NCBI RefSeq assembly: GCF_002300165.1
Contig: NZ_MLCE01000027.1
Coordinates: forward strand, 1-64,000
Reading direction: 5' to 3'
Length of the DNA: 64,000 bases
From: Streptomyces sp. Tue6028
Lineage (GTDB): Bacteria > Actinomycetota > Actinomycetes > Streptomycetales > Streptomycetaceae
Shown: positions 25,171-32,763 of the stretch, one piece after another
Position numbering within the stretch: position 1 is the first letter of the stretch
Layout of the letters: every line of letters starts with the position of its first letter
Made by a program: the position numbers and the translations under genes
Notes under the pieces: model-generated
Told to the model about the DNA's origin: nothing
What the model saw: only the letters and a program-made list of their open reading frames with translations
Database searches by the model: none

Positions 25171-25938
25171 ATGACTGTGCATCTCGAAGTAGCCGAAGGC
25201 GTGGGCACCATCCGCCTGGACCGCCCGCCGATGAACGCGCTGGACGTCGCCACGCAGGACCGGCTCAAGGAGCTCGCCGAGGAGGCCACGCGCCGGGCGG
25301 ACGTCCGCGCGGTCGTCCTGTACGGCGGGGAGAAGGTGTTCGCGGCGGGCGCGGACATCAAGGAGATGCAGGCCATGGACCACGCGGCGATGGTCGTGCG
25401 GTCCCGGGCCCTGCAGGACTCCTTCACCGCCGTCACCCGCATCCCCAAGCCGGTCGTCGCCGCCGTCACCGGATACGCGCTCGGTGGCGGCTGCGAACTG
25501 GCCCTCTGCGCCGACTACCGCATCGCCGCGGACAACGCCAAGCTGGGCCAGCCCGAGATCCTGCTCGGCCTGATCCCCGGCGCCGGCGGCACCCAGCGGC
25601 TGTCCCGTCTGATCGGCCCGTCCAAGGCCAAGGACCTCATCTTCACCGGCCGTATGGTCAAGGCCGACGAGGCGCTCTCCCTCGGCCTGGTGGACCGGGT
25701 CGTCCCCGCCGACGAGGTGTACACCGCCGCGCACGCCTGGGCGTCGAAGCTCGCGCAGGGCCCCGCGATCGCGCTGCGCGCGGCCAAGGAGTCGATCGAC
25801 GCGGGTCTGGAGACGGACCTCGAGACCGGGCTCGCCATCGAGCGGAACTGGTTCGCGGGCCTGTTCGCCACGGAGGACCGGGAGCGGGGCATGCGCAGCT
25901 TCGTCGAGGAGGGCCCCGGGAAGGCCAAGTTCCTCTGA
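25171..25938 (+). CDS. Enoyl-CoA hydratase/isomerase family protein
   Basis: 255-residue crotonase-fold enzyme. The oxyanion-hole motifs are AAGADIKEM and ALGGGCELALCADYRIA, and the second acidic position is LGQPEILLGLIPGAGGTQRL. Both catalytic glutamates (in GGCEL and QPEIL) are present, which favours true enoyl-CoA hydratase activity in fatty-acid beta-oxidation over a pure isomerase role. ATG at 25171, 28 nt after the terminator of the preceding gene, with no strong Shine-Dalgarno, so a short leader is likely. No beta-oxidation partners are adjacent. Confidence 0.93.
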   Translation: MTVHLEVAEGVGTIRLDRPPMNALDVATQDRLKELAEEATRRADVRAVVLYGGEKVFAAGADIKEMQAMDHAAMVVRSRALQDSFTAVTRIPKPVVAAVTGYALGGGCELALCADYRIAADNAKLGQPEILLGLIPGAGGTQRLSRLIGPSKAKDLIFTGRMVKADEALSLGLVDRVVPADEVYTAAHAWASKLAQGPAIALRAAKESIDAGLETDLETGLAIERNWFAGLFATEDRERGMRSFVEEGPGKAKFL

Positions 25939-26248
25939 ACGCCCGCCGCGCAATGCAGCGAAAGTCACTTGACAAATTCCGCTGATCCACTTGCAGTTGA
26001 CGCGGTGTCTTATCCGGCGTCGCCCGAAGGGACGGTTTATGGGAGCCTTAACGCAGCCTTAAGCCGACCTTGTCGGGGGTCGTCGGCGATTGCCCCGGCG
26101 AGGTGTGTCCGCCCAGGTCAGCCGGGCTCTCGAAAGCCCTGAACTGCCTCTGTCATATGCCGATCGAATGTTGCGGAATGAAGTGTTCCGGGGGGCGTAT
26201 TCCTCCGGAACGCCTCCGAAGGATGCTCTGGGCGGCCATGATGGGGGC
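25939..26248. other. Intergenic region ahead of the ATP-binding protein
   Basis: 310 bp. It holds a TTGACA hexamer at 25969-25974 without an obvious partner -10, and a direct repeat GCCTTAA at 26045 and 26056 (11 bp apart). Upstream in-frame ATG codons (for example 26168) could extend the next gene, but I see no supporting ribosome site. Confidence 0.5.
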
Positions 26249-26752
26249 ATGGCGGGGCTGGAGGGTATCGAACAGCCGCGGCGGCACGGGAGTGCGACCG
26301 CGGCGCGCTGGACGCCTGCGGTCGAGGACGAACGGGCGCTCAAGGCCCTGGAACTGTTCGGCAATCCGACCGAGGCGGAGGTGCCGCTGCCGTCCCGCCC
26401 CGAGTCCGCGGCCACCGCGCGTCGGCTCACCCAGGTCGTGGTCCTGCGTCACTGGGGGCTGTCGCCCAAGATGACCGAGGACACCGTCCTGCTCGTCTCG
26501 GAACTCGTCGGAAACGCCGTGCGGCACACGGGTGCCCGCGTCTTCGGGCTCCGGATGCGCCGCCGCCGTGGCTGGATCCGCATCGAGGTCCGTGATCCCT
26601 CGCGCGGGCTGCCCTGTCTGATGCCCGTTCAGGAACTCGACCTCAGCGGCCGTGGCCTCTTCCTCGTCGACAAGCTCTCCGACCGCTGGGGCGTCGATCT
26701 CCTGCCCCGCGGCAAGACCACCTGGTTCGAGATGCGCGTGGCCGACCGCTGA
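26249..26752 (+). CDS. RsbW-like ATP-binding protein (HATPase_c_2)
   Basis: 167-residue single-domain GHKL ATPase of the anti-sigma/serine-kinase-like family abundant in Streptomyces. N-box: LLVSELVGNAVRHTG. G1-like region: IEVRDPSRGLP. G2 region: SGRGLFLVDKLSDRWGV. Such proteins either phosphorylate anti-anti-sigma factors or serve as regulatory ATP-binding partners; no cognate antagonist or sigma factor is nearby, so the role is open. ATG at 26249 gives the usual length; the open frame extends to 26090. A hairpin follows the stop. Confidence 0.88.
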   Translation: MAGLEGIEQPRRHGSATAARWTPAVEDERALKALELFGNPTEAEVPLPSRPESAATARRLTQVVVLRHWGLSPKMTEDTVLLVSELVGNAVRHTGARVFGLRMRRRRGWIRIEVRDPSRGLPCLMPVQELDLSGRGLFLVDKLSDRWGVDLLPRGKTTWFEMRVADR

Positions 26753-26758
26753 CATGCG

Positions 26759-26787
26759 GGACCCCGGCCGCCGTGCGGCCGGGGTCC
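26759..26787 (+). terminator. Hairpin after the ATP-binding protein gene
   Basis: Perfect 12-bp stem (GGACCCCGGCCG / CGGCCGGGGTCC) with a 5-nt loop, 6 nt after the stop. Confidence 0.85.
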
Positions 26788-27009
26788 GAGGGCGCCGCGG
26801 AACGAATTGGGGTGTGATCCGCGGCGCCGGCGACAACCATGGCCCGGGTCAATGGGTGGAGGTCGCACCGCTGACTATCGCAGACGGGCCCGACTGATCC
26901 AAAAGCACCGCCGAACCTGTACGCCCGCTGTGCACCCCACGTTCACCTCCCACCCAACTCCCGCTCCGCCGCCCCCCAATGACCCCGGACCCGCCCTCTC
27001 CCCGGGTCC

Positions 27010-27850
27010 CCGGCACTGTCCGGGATCGGCCTGGACGGCCTCGTCCTCAATCGCCGGACGGGCTGAGAGGTGTGGCCCTCGGCTCTCAAGTGGGCGGGGC
27101 CAGGGCTGCCCCCGCCCAGCCCTCAAGCGGGCGCACTGGCGCGCGACCCCTCTCCTCGGGCCCCCGGCGCTCCCCGAGATCGGCCTGAACGGGCGCATGG
27201 GGGTGCGCCCCCGCTCCCGGGCTCCCCTGCACTGTCCGGGATCGGCCTGGACGGCCTCGTCCTCAATCGCCGGACGGGCTGAAAGGTGCCCCCGACTCTC
27301 AAGTGGACGGGCTCTCAAGTGGACGGGCTGAGGGGAGCCTCTGACTCTCAAGTGGACGGGCCCATGGCACACTCCGCTCTCAAGTGGACGGGCCCATGGC
27401 ACACTCCGCTCTCACGTGGATGGGCCGGTGCCGGCCTTTGCTCTCACGTGGACGGGCCGGTGGCGGCCTTTGCTCTCACGTGGGACCGGGGCCGGTCTTC
27501 TTGGGGGACGCACGCCCCACCCACACGTGCACCCGGCCACCGGCCGGAGGGGCCGTGCCGGTGAATCAAATGCCCGTCGCGGACGGCGACACGAACACGC
27601 CGAGGATCCACCAGCTCCCTCCGCACGACGGCTGCGACGGGCGGATCACCGGCACGGACCCGCCCCACCCACCGGACCGGACCCGCCGACCACGGACCCG
27701 CACCACGGCCACGGCGGGCGAATCACCGAACCGAACCCGCCCCACCCACCGAACCGGACCCGCCGACCACGGACCCGCACCACGGCCACGGCCACGGCGG
27801 GCGAATCACCGGACCGGCACCGCGGCGGTACCGCAGAGGGCGCCCACCGG
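27010..27850. repeat. Left arm of large inverted repeat
   Basis: 841 bp that reappears in inverted orientation at 32746-33401 with only scattered substitutions by eye. Length differences come from units present only in the left arm: a 16-bp and a 32-bp repeat unit and about 137 bp near the inner end (itself a tandem duplication rich in CCGACCACGGACCC-like sequence). Each arm holds two copies of the CACTGTCCGGGATCGGCCTG element followed by CGCCGGACGGGCTG, which I recall as an interspersed Streptomyces intergenic sequence, and a 32-bp periodic module. Together with 26788-27009 this fills the 1.18 kb gap before 27932. I see no credible gene in it. Confidence 0.9.
27296..27490. repeat. 32-bp periodic repeat module in left arm
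   Basis: CTCTCA(A/C)GTGG cores start at 27296, 27312, 27345, 27377, 27409, 27441 and 27473. From 27312 on the spacing is 32-33 bp. Each unit is a conserved 16-mer (CTCTCAAGTGGACGGG type) plus a 16-17-nt variable part. The mirror module in the right arm spans about 32975-33115. Confidence 0.85.
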
Positions 27851-27912
27851 CCCAGCCCCCGGGACCGCACACGCGACCCGTACATCCCTCACTAGGGCCA
27901 ATCAGCAGTTTC

Positions 27913-27929
27913 AAGGGCGTTTCGCCCTT
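27913..27929 (+). promoter_or_regulatory. Small hairpin immediately upstream of the NodB-like start
   Basis: AAGGGCG-TTT-CGCCCTT, a perfect 7-bp stem with a 3-nt loop ending 2 nt before ATG 27932. No separate Shine-Dalgarno is seen, so the hairpin may influence initiation. Confidence 0.5.
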
Positions 27930-27931
27930 AA

Positions 27932-28807
27932 ATGGTGCGGGTGACCACGCCGCCCGCACACCCCCCGCAGTCACCGACCGCACCCCCCGCCCCGGACCGG
28001 CGGACGGCGCTGCGATCCGGGGCCGCGCTGGCCGCCGGAACGATGACCGCAGGCTGCTCGACCGCCGGAGCCGCCTCACCCCCGCCAACGCTCACACCCA
28101 CGCACCCCCGGCCCCAGACCCGGCCCGCCGACAGCCCCCCGGCCACCGCCACCCCCGGCAACGGCACCACAACCCCCACCGCCCCCACCCCCCGCACCTT
28201 CCCGTCCCAGCCCGCCGAGATCACCCACGGCCCCCGCACCCGCCCCCTGGTCGCCCTCACCTTCCACGGCCAGGGCGACCCGGCCATCGCCGCCTCGGTG
28301 CTCGGCGAGGCGGAGAAGGCCGGCGCCCGCGTCACGGTGCTCGCCGTCGGCACCTGGCTCGACGAGCACCCCGACGTCGCCCGCCGCATCCTCGACGGCG
28401 GCCACGATCTCGGCAACCACACCCTCCACCACCTGGACATCAACTCCATGCCGGAGGCGGACGCCGACGCGGAGATCCGCGGCTGCGCGGACCGCCTGAG
28501 ACGGCTCACCGGCTCGATCGGCACCTGGTTCAGACCCTCCCGCACCGCCCGCGCCTCCCCGGAAGTCGCCCGGCTGGCCCGCCGCGCGGGCTACCCCCAC
28601 GTCCTCTCCTACGACGTCGACTCGCTCGACTACACCTCGCCGGGCGCCCCCGCCGTCACCCGCAAGGTCATCGGCGAGGTCCGCAACGGTTCCGTGGTGA
28701 GCCTGCACTTCGGCTACGCGGACACGGTGACGGCCCTCCCCTCCCTCCTGCACGAACTCGACCGCCGCGGCCTGCGCGCGGTCACCACCACGGAGCTGCT
28801 GAGCTGA
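27932..28807 (+). CDS. Divergent NodB/polysaccharide deacetylase-like lipoprotein
   Basis: 291 residues. The N-terminus has a twin-arginine-like DRRTALRSGAALAAG and lipobox-like TAGC (C42), then a Pro/Thr-rich tether (49-100) and a NodB-fold domain (106-291). The metal motif HTLHH (H163, H167) and YDVDSLDY are kept, as is SLHF. The first motif, normally TFDDG, reads TFHGQG, so the catalytic base Asp and its neighbour are missing. The RPPYG motif is also altered (FRPSRTAR). Classical deacetylase activity is therefore doubtful; carbohydrate binding or an altered chemistry is possible. ATG 27932 (or GTG 27941). Its stop overlaps the next start by one base. Confidence 0.85.
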   Translation: MVRVTTPPAHPPQSPTAPPAPDRRTALRSGAALAAGTMTAGCSTAGAASPPPTLTPTHPRPQTRPADSPPATATPGNGTTTPTAPTPRTFPSQPAEITHGPRTRPLVALTFHGQGDPAIAASVLGEAEKAGARVTVLAVGTWLDEHPDVARRILDGGHDLGNHTLHHLDINSMPEADADAEIRGCADRLRRLTGSIGTWFRPSRTARASPEVARLARRAGYPHVLSYDVDSLDYTSPGAPAVTRKVIGEVRNGSVVSLHFGYADTVTALPSLLHELDRRGLRAVTTTELLS

Positions 28808-30030
28808 TGCAGATGCTGATGCACCCCACCGCCGCCGGGCGCGCACGGACCACCGGCGTCGCCGTCACCGCGCTCGCCGCCCTCGCCGCGCTCACCGGAC
28901 TCACGGGCTGCGGCAGCGACTCGACGGACCACGCGACCGAGGCGCTGGGCAGCAAGCCGGCCGTCCAGTCGCCGCCCCCGCCGAAGAAGCCGCAGGTGCG
29001 GGTCCTGCCCGGTATGCCCCCGGTGCTGAACCCCAAGGACGTCTACGCCGCGGACCGCCCGAACAAGCTCTCCCCGGTGGTCAAGGACTTCCCGTCCCGC
29101 GTCTACGTGCCCAACACCAACTCCAACACCGTCTCGGTCATCGACCCGAAGACGTACCGGGTCGTCAAGACGATCCCGGTGGGCACACAGCCCCAGCACG
29201 TCGTCCCGTCGTGGGACATGAAGACGCTGTGGGTCAACAACGACAAGGGCAATTCCCTCACTCCCATCGACCCGAAGACCGGCAAGGCGGGCAAGGCGGT
29301 CCCGGTGCACGACCCGTACAACCTCTACTTCACCCCGAACGGCAAGTACGCGATCGTCATGGCCTCGCTCGACCGCGAGCTCGTCTTCCGTGACGCGCAC
29401 ACCATGAAGCGGGTGAAGACGGAGCCGGTGAGCTGCTACGGCGTGAACCACGCGGACTTCTCCTTGGACGGCCGCTACTTCATCGCCTCCTGCGAGTTCA
29501 GCGGCGAGGTGCTGAAGGTCGACACCCAGAAGATGAAGGTGGTCGCGCAGGAGAAGATCCCGTTCGCGGGCTCGATGCCTCAGGACGTGAAGATCTCGCC
29601 CGACGGCAAGCGGTTCTACATCGCCGACATGATGGCGGGCGGCGTGTGGGTCCTGGACGGCGACAAGTTCTCCAAGCCGACCCTGCTGCGCACCGGCAAG
29701 GGCACGCACGGCCTGTACGTCAGCCGCGACTCGCGCCGGATGTACATCTCCAACCGCGGCGAAGGCACCATCTCCATCTTCGACTTCACGAAGAACCGGC
29801 TCACGGAGAAGTGGCCGCTGCCGGGCGGCGGCAGCCCGGACATGGGCGGGGTCTCGGCCGACGGCAAGGTCCTGTGGCTGTCTGGCCGTTACGACTCCGA
29901 GGTGTACGCCATCGACACCCGCACGGGCACGCAGCTCGCCCGCATCCCGGTCGGGAGCGGTCCGCACGGCCTCGCGGTGTATCCGCAGCCGGGCCGCTAC
30001 TCACTGGGCCACACGGGCATCTTCCGCTAG
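28807..30030 (+). CDS. YVTN-family beta-propeller lipoprotein
   Basis: 407 residues. Signal with lipobox LTGC (C35, LTGLTGCGSD), a Pro/Lys-rich tether, then six or seven WD/YVTN-like blades (RVYVPNTNSNTVSVIDPKTYRVVKTIPVGTQPQHV is the first; others carry SPDGKRFYIAD, SRDSRRMYISN and SADGKVLWLSG). Surface-layer and cell-wall proteins with this fold act as binding scaffolds; no catalytic residues are evident. The start ATG lies in the TGATG overlap with the NodB-like gene, so the two are translationally coupled and probably act together at the outer membrane face. Confidence 0.9.
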   Translation: MQMLMHPTAAGRARTTGVAVTALAALAALTGLTGCGSDSTDHATEALGSKPAVQSPPPPKKPQVRVLPGMPPVLNPKDVYAADRPNKLSPVVKDFPSRVYVPNTNSNTVSVIDPKTYRVVKTIPVGTQPQHVVPSWDMKTLWVNNDKGNSLTPIDPKTGKAGKAVPVHDPYNLYFTPNGKYAIVMASLDRELVFRDAHTMKRVKTEPVSCYGVNHADFSLDGRYFIASCEFSGEVLKVDTQKMKVVAQEKIPFAGSMPQDVKISPDGKRFYIADMMAGGVWVLDGDKFSKPTLLRTGKGTHGLYVSRDSRRMYISNRGEGTISIFDFTKNRLTEKWPLPGGGSPDMGGVSADGKVLWLSGRYDSEVYAIDTRTGTQLARIPVGSGPHGLAVYPQPGRYSLGHTGIFR

Positions 30031-30097
30031 GACCTGACACGCCGCCGTACGGGTGACGGTCCCCGGCCCGCCACCGCGGACCCGAGATCGTGCTGCC

Positions 30098-30730
30098 ATG
30101 ATCACAACTCGCCTGCGGCGCAGGGCCGCTGCCGTCGTCCTCTCCTTCGCGGCCGTCTTCGCGACGTCCGCCGCGACGTCTGCCGCGACCCCCGCCGGGA
30201 CCTCCGCCGGGATCTCCGGCGCCCCGGCTGCCGGGGCCGCGGCCCCCGCGTGCCCCCAGTTCGCGGATCCGGTGAAGGCCGCCGCCGACCGCCGTGTGGA
30301 CGTCGACCGGATCACCCCCGCCCCGGTCTGGCGCAAGACCTGCGGCACGCTGTACCGCAGTGACAGCCGCGGCCCGGCGACCGTCTTCGAGCAGGGCTTC
30401 TACCCGAAGGACACCGTCGGCGGGCAGTACGACGTCGAGCAGTACGTCCTGGTCAACCAGCCCTCGCCGTACGTGTCGACGACGTACGACCACGACCTGT
30501 ACAAGACCTGGTACAAGTCCGGCTTCAACTACTACATCGACGCGCCCGGCGGCGTGGACGTCAACAAGACGATCGGTGACACGCACAAGTGGGCCGACCA
30601 GGTCGAGGTCGCCTTCCCCGGCGGCATCGCGCGCCAGTACATCATCGGTGTCTGTCCGGTCGACAAGAAGACCAGGACGGAGATCATGAGCGACTGCGAG
30701 AGCAACCCGTACTACGAGCCCTGGCACTGA
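30098..30730 (+). CDS. Secreted mono-ADP-ribosyltransferase, Scabin/ScARP (pierisin-like) type
   Basis: 210 residues. A signal peptide (MITTRLRRRAAAVV..., cleavage in an Ala-rich stretch about 30-50) precedes an ART domain with the R-S-E signature: NAD-binding Arg R87 in LYRSDSR, S127-T-T129 (YVSTTYD) and Q168-V-E170 (DQVEVAFPGGI). QxE with PGGI following is typical of guanine-modifying enzymes such as Scabin and S. coelicolor ScARP (SCO5461); Arg-specific toxins have ExE. Four Cys (52, 82, 186, 200) could form two disulfides, fitting secretion. Predicted activity is ADP-ribosylation of guanosine or DNA guanine outside the producer. ATG 30098 is chosen over 30053 because it starts the signal peptide. 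No immunity gene is obvious. Confidence 0.88.
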   Translation: MITTRLRRRAAAVVLSFAAVFATSAATSAATPAGTSAGISGAPAAGAAAPACPQFADPVKAAADRRVDVDRITPAPVWRKTCGTLYRSDSRGPATVFEQGFYPKDTVGGQYDVEQYVLVNQPSPYVSTTYDHDLYKTWYKSGFNYYIDAPGGVDVNKTIGDTHKWADQVEVAFPGGIARQYIIGVCPVDKKTRTEIMSDCESNPYYEPWH

Positions 30731-30792
30731 CCTGAACTCGGCTGCCGCCCGGGCGGGTCGGGCGGAGCCGGACCCCGGCCGAGAGCCACGGT

Positions 30793-31434
30793 TCACCGAG
30801 CGACGAGCAACGCCTCGGACCCCACCGGCAGGTACCCGCCCGCCTGGAACGCCCGCAGACTGCGGGCGTTCCCCGGCGAGATCTGGGCCCACACCGGCTC
30901 ACCTCCGCTCAGCTGCCGAGCCGCCGTCACCAACTGCCGCCCCAGACCGCGTTGCCGGGCGTGCTCGTCCACCTCGACCGCGACCTCCAGGCGTCCCGCG
31001 ACCCCGCGCCCGAGGACCAGGACGCCGCCGTCCGCCGCCCACACCCGTACGGCGTCGCGCCGTTTCCGGGAGCCGGCCACGCGCGGATGGCCGGGGTCCT
31101 CGATCTCCGTGAGCCGCAGCGGTGGCGCGCCCGGCAGCGGGGAGCCGACGGCGAGCAGGTCGATCGTGTCGGTCGTACGGCCCGTGCGGTCCAGGAACGC
31201 CGTCAGGAACCGTGCGTTCATGCTGGCCGCGAGCGCGTCGCAGCGCGCGGCGCGCATCGCCTCGCGCACCCACTCGGGGTCCTCGTCGGTGAAGACGACG
31301 GAGTGCGCGGTGAGGGCGAGGACCCCGGCGTCCCGGTGGCTCGGCTGGGGCACGACGGTCGTACCGCCGTCCGCGGGCGGGAAGTCACCCCGCGCGACCG
31401 CGTCCAGAATGTCCCGCAGATTCTCCGTCGCCAT
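30793..31434 (-). CDS. GNAT-family N-acetyltransferase
   Basis: 213 residues with the acetyl-CoA pyrophosphate loop QRGLGRQL (about 165-172, Q/RxxGxG/A) and a C-terminal SLRAFQAGGYLPVGSEALL strand-helix typical of GNATs. The N-terminal ~110 residues carry VVFTDEDPEWVREAM, not a standard GNAT start. The acceptor is unknown. ATG 31434 is chosen for AAGGGAG 6 nt upstream. It is divergent from the MerR regulator across only 47 bp, so the two probably share control. It converges on the ADP-ribosyltransferase gene. Confidence 0.85.
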   Translation of the reverse strand: MATENLRDILDAVARGDFPPADGGTTVVPQPSHRDAGVLALTAHSVVFTDEDPEWVREAMRAARCDALAASMNARFLTAFLDRTGRTTDTIDLLAVGSPLPGAPPLRLTEIEDPGHPRVAGSRKRRDAVRVWAADGGVLVLGRGVAGRLEVAVEVDEHARQRGLGRQLVTAARQLSGGEPVWAQISPGNARSLRAFQAGGYLPVGSEALLVAR

Positions 31435-31443
31435 CGCGCTCCC

Positions 31444-31474
31444 TTGAGTCTCCACCCACTGGAAGGCCCAGACT
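31444..31474 (+). promoter_or_regulatory. MerR-type promoter with 19-bp spacer
   Basis: TTGAGT (31444-31449) and CAGACT (31469-31474) are separated by 19 bp containing the dyad-like CTCCACCCACTGGAAG. The long spacer and CTCCAC...TGGAAG half-sites match known MerR-family operators such as TipAL-type. Predicted +1 falls at or next to ATG 31482, giving a leaderless mRNA for the MerR gene itself. Confidence 0.75.
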
Positions 31475-31481
31475 CGCAGAC

Positions 31482-32429
31482 ATGCAGTCTTCCCCGGGGG
31501 GCCACCCCCATGACCCCCCGCACGACGGCACCGGCCTCTTCACCATCGGAGCGCTGTCCCGGAGCACCGGCCTGTCCGTCCGTACGATCCGGTACTGGTC
31601 GGACGAGGGGGCGCTGCCCCCGGTGACCCGTTCCCCGGGCGGCTACCGGCTGTTCGACGCCGCGTCCGTGGCACGGCTGGAGCTGATCCGCACGCTGCGC
31701 GAGCTCGGTCTGGGGCTGGACGACGTTCGCAAGGTGCTCGCCGGCGAGACGACGGTCGCGGAGGTGGCCGCCGCGCACGTGGCGGCGCTGGACGCGCAGA
31801 TCCGCTCGCTGCAGGTGACCCGGGCGGTGCTGTCGACCGTGGCGCGACGCGGCTCGACCGCTGAGGAGATGACACTGATGAACAAGCTGGCGCGGCTCTC
31901 GGCCGCGGAACGCAAGCGCATCGTCGACGACTTCATGGAGGAGACGTTCGGGGGCCTGGACACGGCGGACCCGGACATCCGCACCCGGATGCGGTTCACC
32001 CTGGCGGACCTGCCGGAGGAGCCGACGCCCGAGCAGGTGGACGCCTGGGTGGAGCTGGCCGAGATGATCCAGGACCGGGGCTTCCGGGCGAGGATGCGGA
32101 AGATGATCGAGTTCAACGCGGCGGACCGGGGGCCCGATGTGCCGGCCGGCACCTCCGTGTGGTTCATGAGCCGGCTGGTGCAGCTCGCCGGTGAGGCGCT
32201 GGAGCGGGGCGTCGAGCCAGGGTCGCCGGAGGCCGAGGAGGTGCTGCGCGGGCTGCTCGGCGACGCCGACCGGGCTGCCGTCCTGGAACGCATGGAGTCC
32301 GCCGCGCATGTCGAGATGGCCCGTTTCCGGGAGCTGAACGCGCTGGTGCGGGGGACGGAGCCGCTGTCCGCCCACCGGGAGGAGTTCGCCTGGGTACTCG
32401 CCGCACTCCGTGCCGGGGCGGCCCGTTAA
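31482..32429 (+). CDS. MerR-family transcriptional regulator
   Basis: 315 residues. N-terminal winged HTH_MerR (FTIGALSRSTGLSVRTIRYWSDEGALPPVTRSPGGYRLF, about 19-58), then ARLELIRTLRELGLGLDDVRKVLAG and a coiled-coil helix to about 125. A ~190-residue all-helical C-terminal domain follows (SAAERKRIVDDFMEETFGG, WVELAEMIQDRGFR) that is not a TipAS or metal-binding domain I recognise, and there is no Cys pair for metal sensing. A promoter of MerR architecture directly precedes the gene, so autoregulation and control of the divergent GNAT gene are likely. The ligand is unknown. Confidence 0.9.
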   Translation: MQSSPGGHPHDPPHDGTGLFTIGALSRSTGLSVRTIRYWSDEGALPPVTRSPGGYRLFDAASVARLELIRTLRELGLGLDDVRKVLAGETTVAEVAAAHVAALDAQIRSLQVTRAVLSTVARRGSTAEEMTLMNKLARLSAAERKRIVDDFMEETFGGLDTADPDIRTRMRFTLADLPEEPTPEQVDAWVELAEMIQDRGFRARMRKMIEFNAADRGPDVPAGTSVWFMSRLVQLAGEALERGVEPGSPEAEEVLRGLLGDADRAAVLERMESAAHVEMARFRELNALVRGTEPLSAHREEFAWVLAALRAGAAR

Positions 32430-32489
32430 TCTGACGTCCGTAAACACGGCAGTACTACATGCAGTCATGCACGACGAAGGGGCGGATCG

Positions 32490-32702
32490 GTGGCGGACAT
32501 CGAGGAAGCACGCAAGCAGTTCCAGCGGATCGATACGGATGGTGACGGTTTCATCACCGCAGCCGAGTTCAAGACCGCCCTGGCCCAGGAGGGTGACTGG
32601 AACGTCACCGAGTCGGTCGCCGAGGTGATCATCAAGACCCGGGACCTCAACGGGGACAAGGTCCTCTCGTTCGACGAGTTCTGGGCCCACCTGAACAAGT
32701 GA
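32490..32702 (+). CDS. Small EF-hand calcium-binding protein
   Basis: 70-residue calmodulin-like cytoplasmic protein with two EF-hands: DTDGDGFITAAEF (15-27) and DLNGDKVLSFDEF (52-64), both with acidic position-12 Glu and correct Asp/Asn ligands. It belongs to the Streptomyces Cab/calerythrin-like set of calcium sensors or buffers. GTG 32490 with AAGGGG upstream. It lies 60 bp behind the MerR gene and is followed by a strong terminator that overlaps the right inverted-repeat arm. The in vivo target is unknown. Confidence 0.93.
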   Translation: MADIEEARKQFQRIDTDGDGFITAAEFKTALAQEGDWNVTESVAEVIIKTRDLNGDKVLSFDEFWAHLNK

Positions 32703-32723
32703 CGCCCGCCCCGTGCGACGCGC

Positions 32724-32763
32724 GCAGAGGGCGCCCATCGGATCTCCGGTGGGCGCCCTCTGC
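32724..32763 (+). terminator. Hairpin after the EF-hand gene
   Basis: Perfect 14-bp stem (GCAGAGGGCGCCCA / TGGGCGCCCTCTGC) with a 12-nt loop, 21 nt after the stop. The distal half is also the inner end of the right inverted-repeat arm; the same GCAGAGGGCGCCCACCGG reappears at 27833-27850. Confidence 0.88.

Noticed and set aside
26875..27402. Open frame of 175 codons in the left arm (and its mirror at 33057-33584)
   Set aside because: It is a translation of the inverted-repeat arms, lacks a ribosome site, and the units break the frame in other copies; not a gene.
27296..27490. Regularly spaced 16-mers with about 16-nt spacers, CRISPR-like
   Set aside because: Spacers recur among units and between arms, repeats are too short and variable, and no cas genes are present.
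30793..31434. GNAT gene as an immunity factor for the ADP-ribosyltransferase
   Set aside because: Nothing in the sequence links acetyltransferase activity to ADP-ribosylation protection; proximity only.
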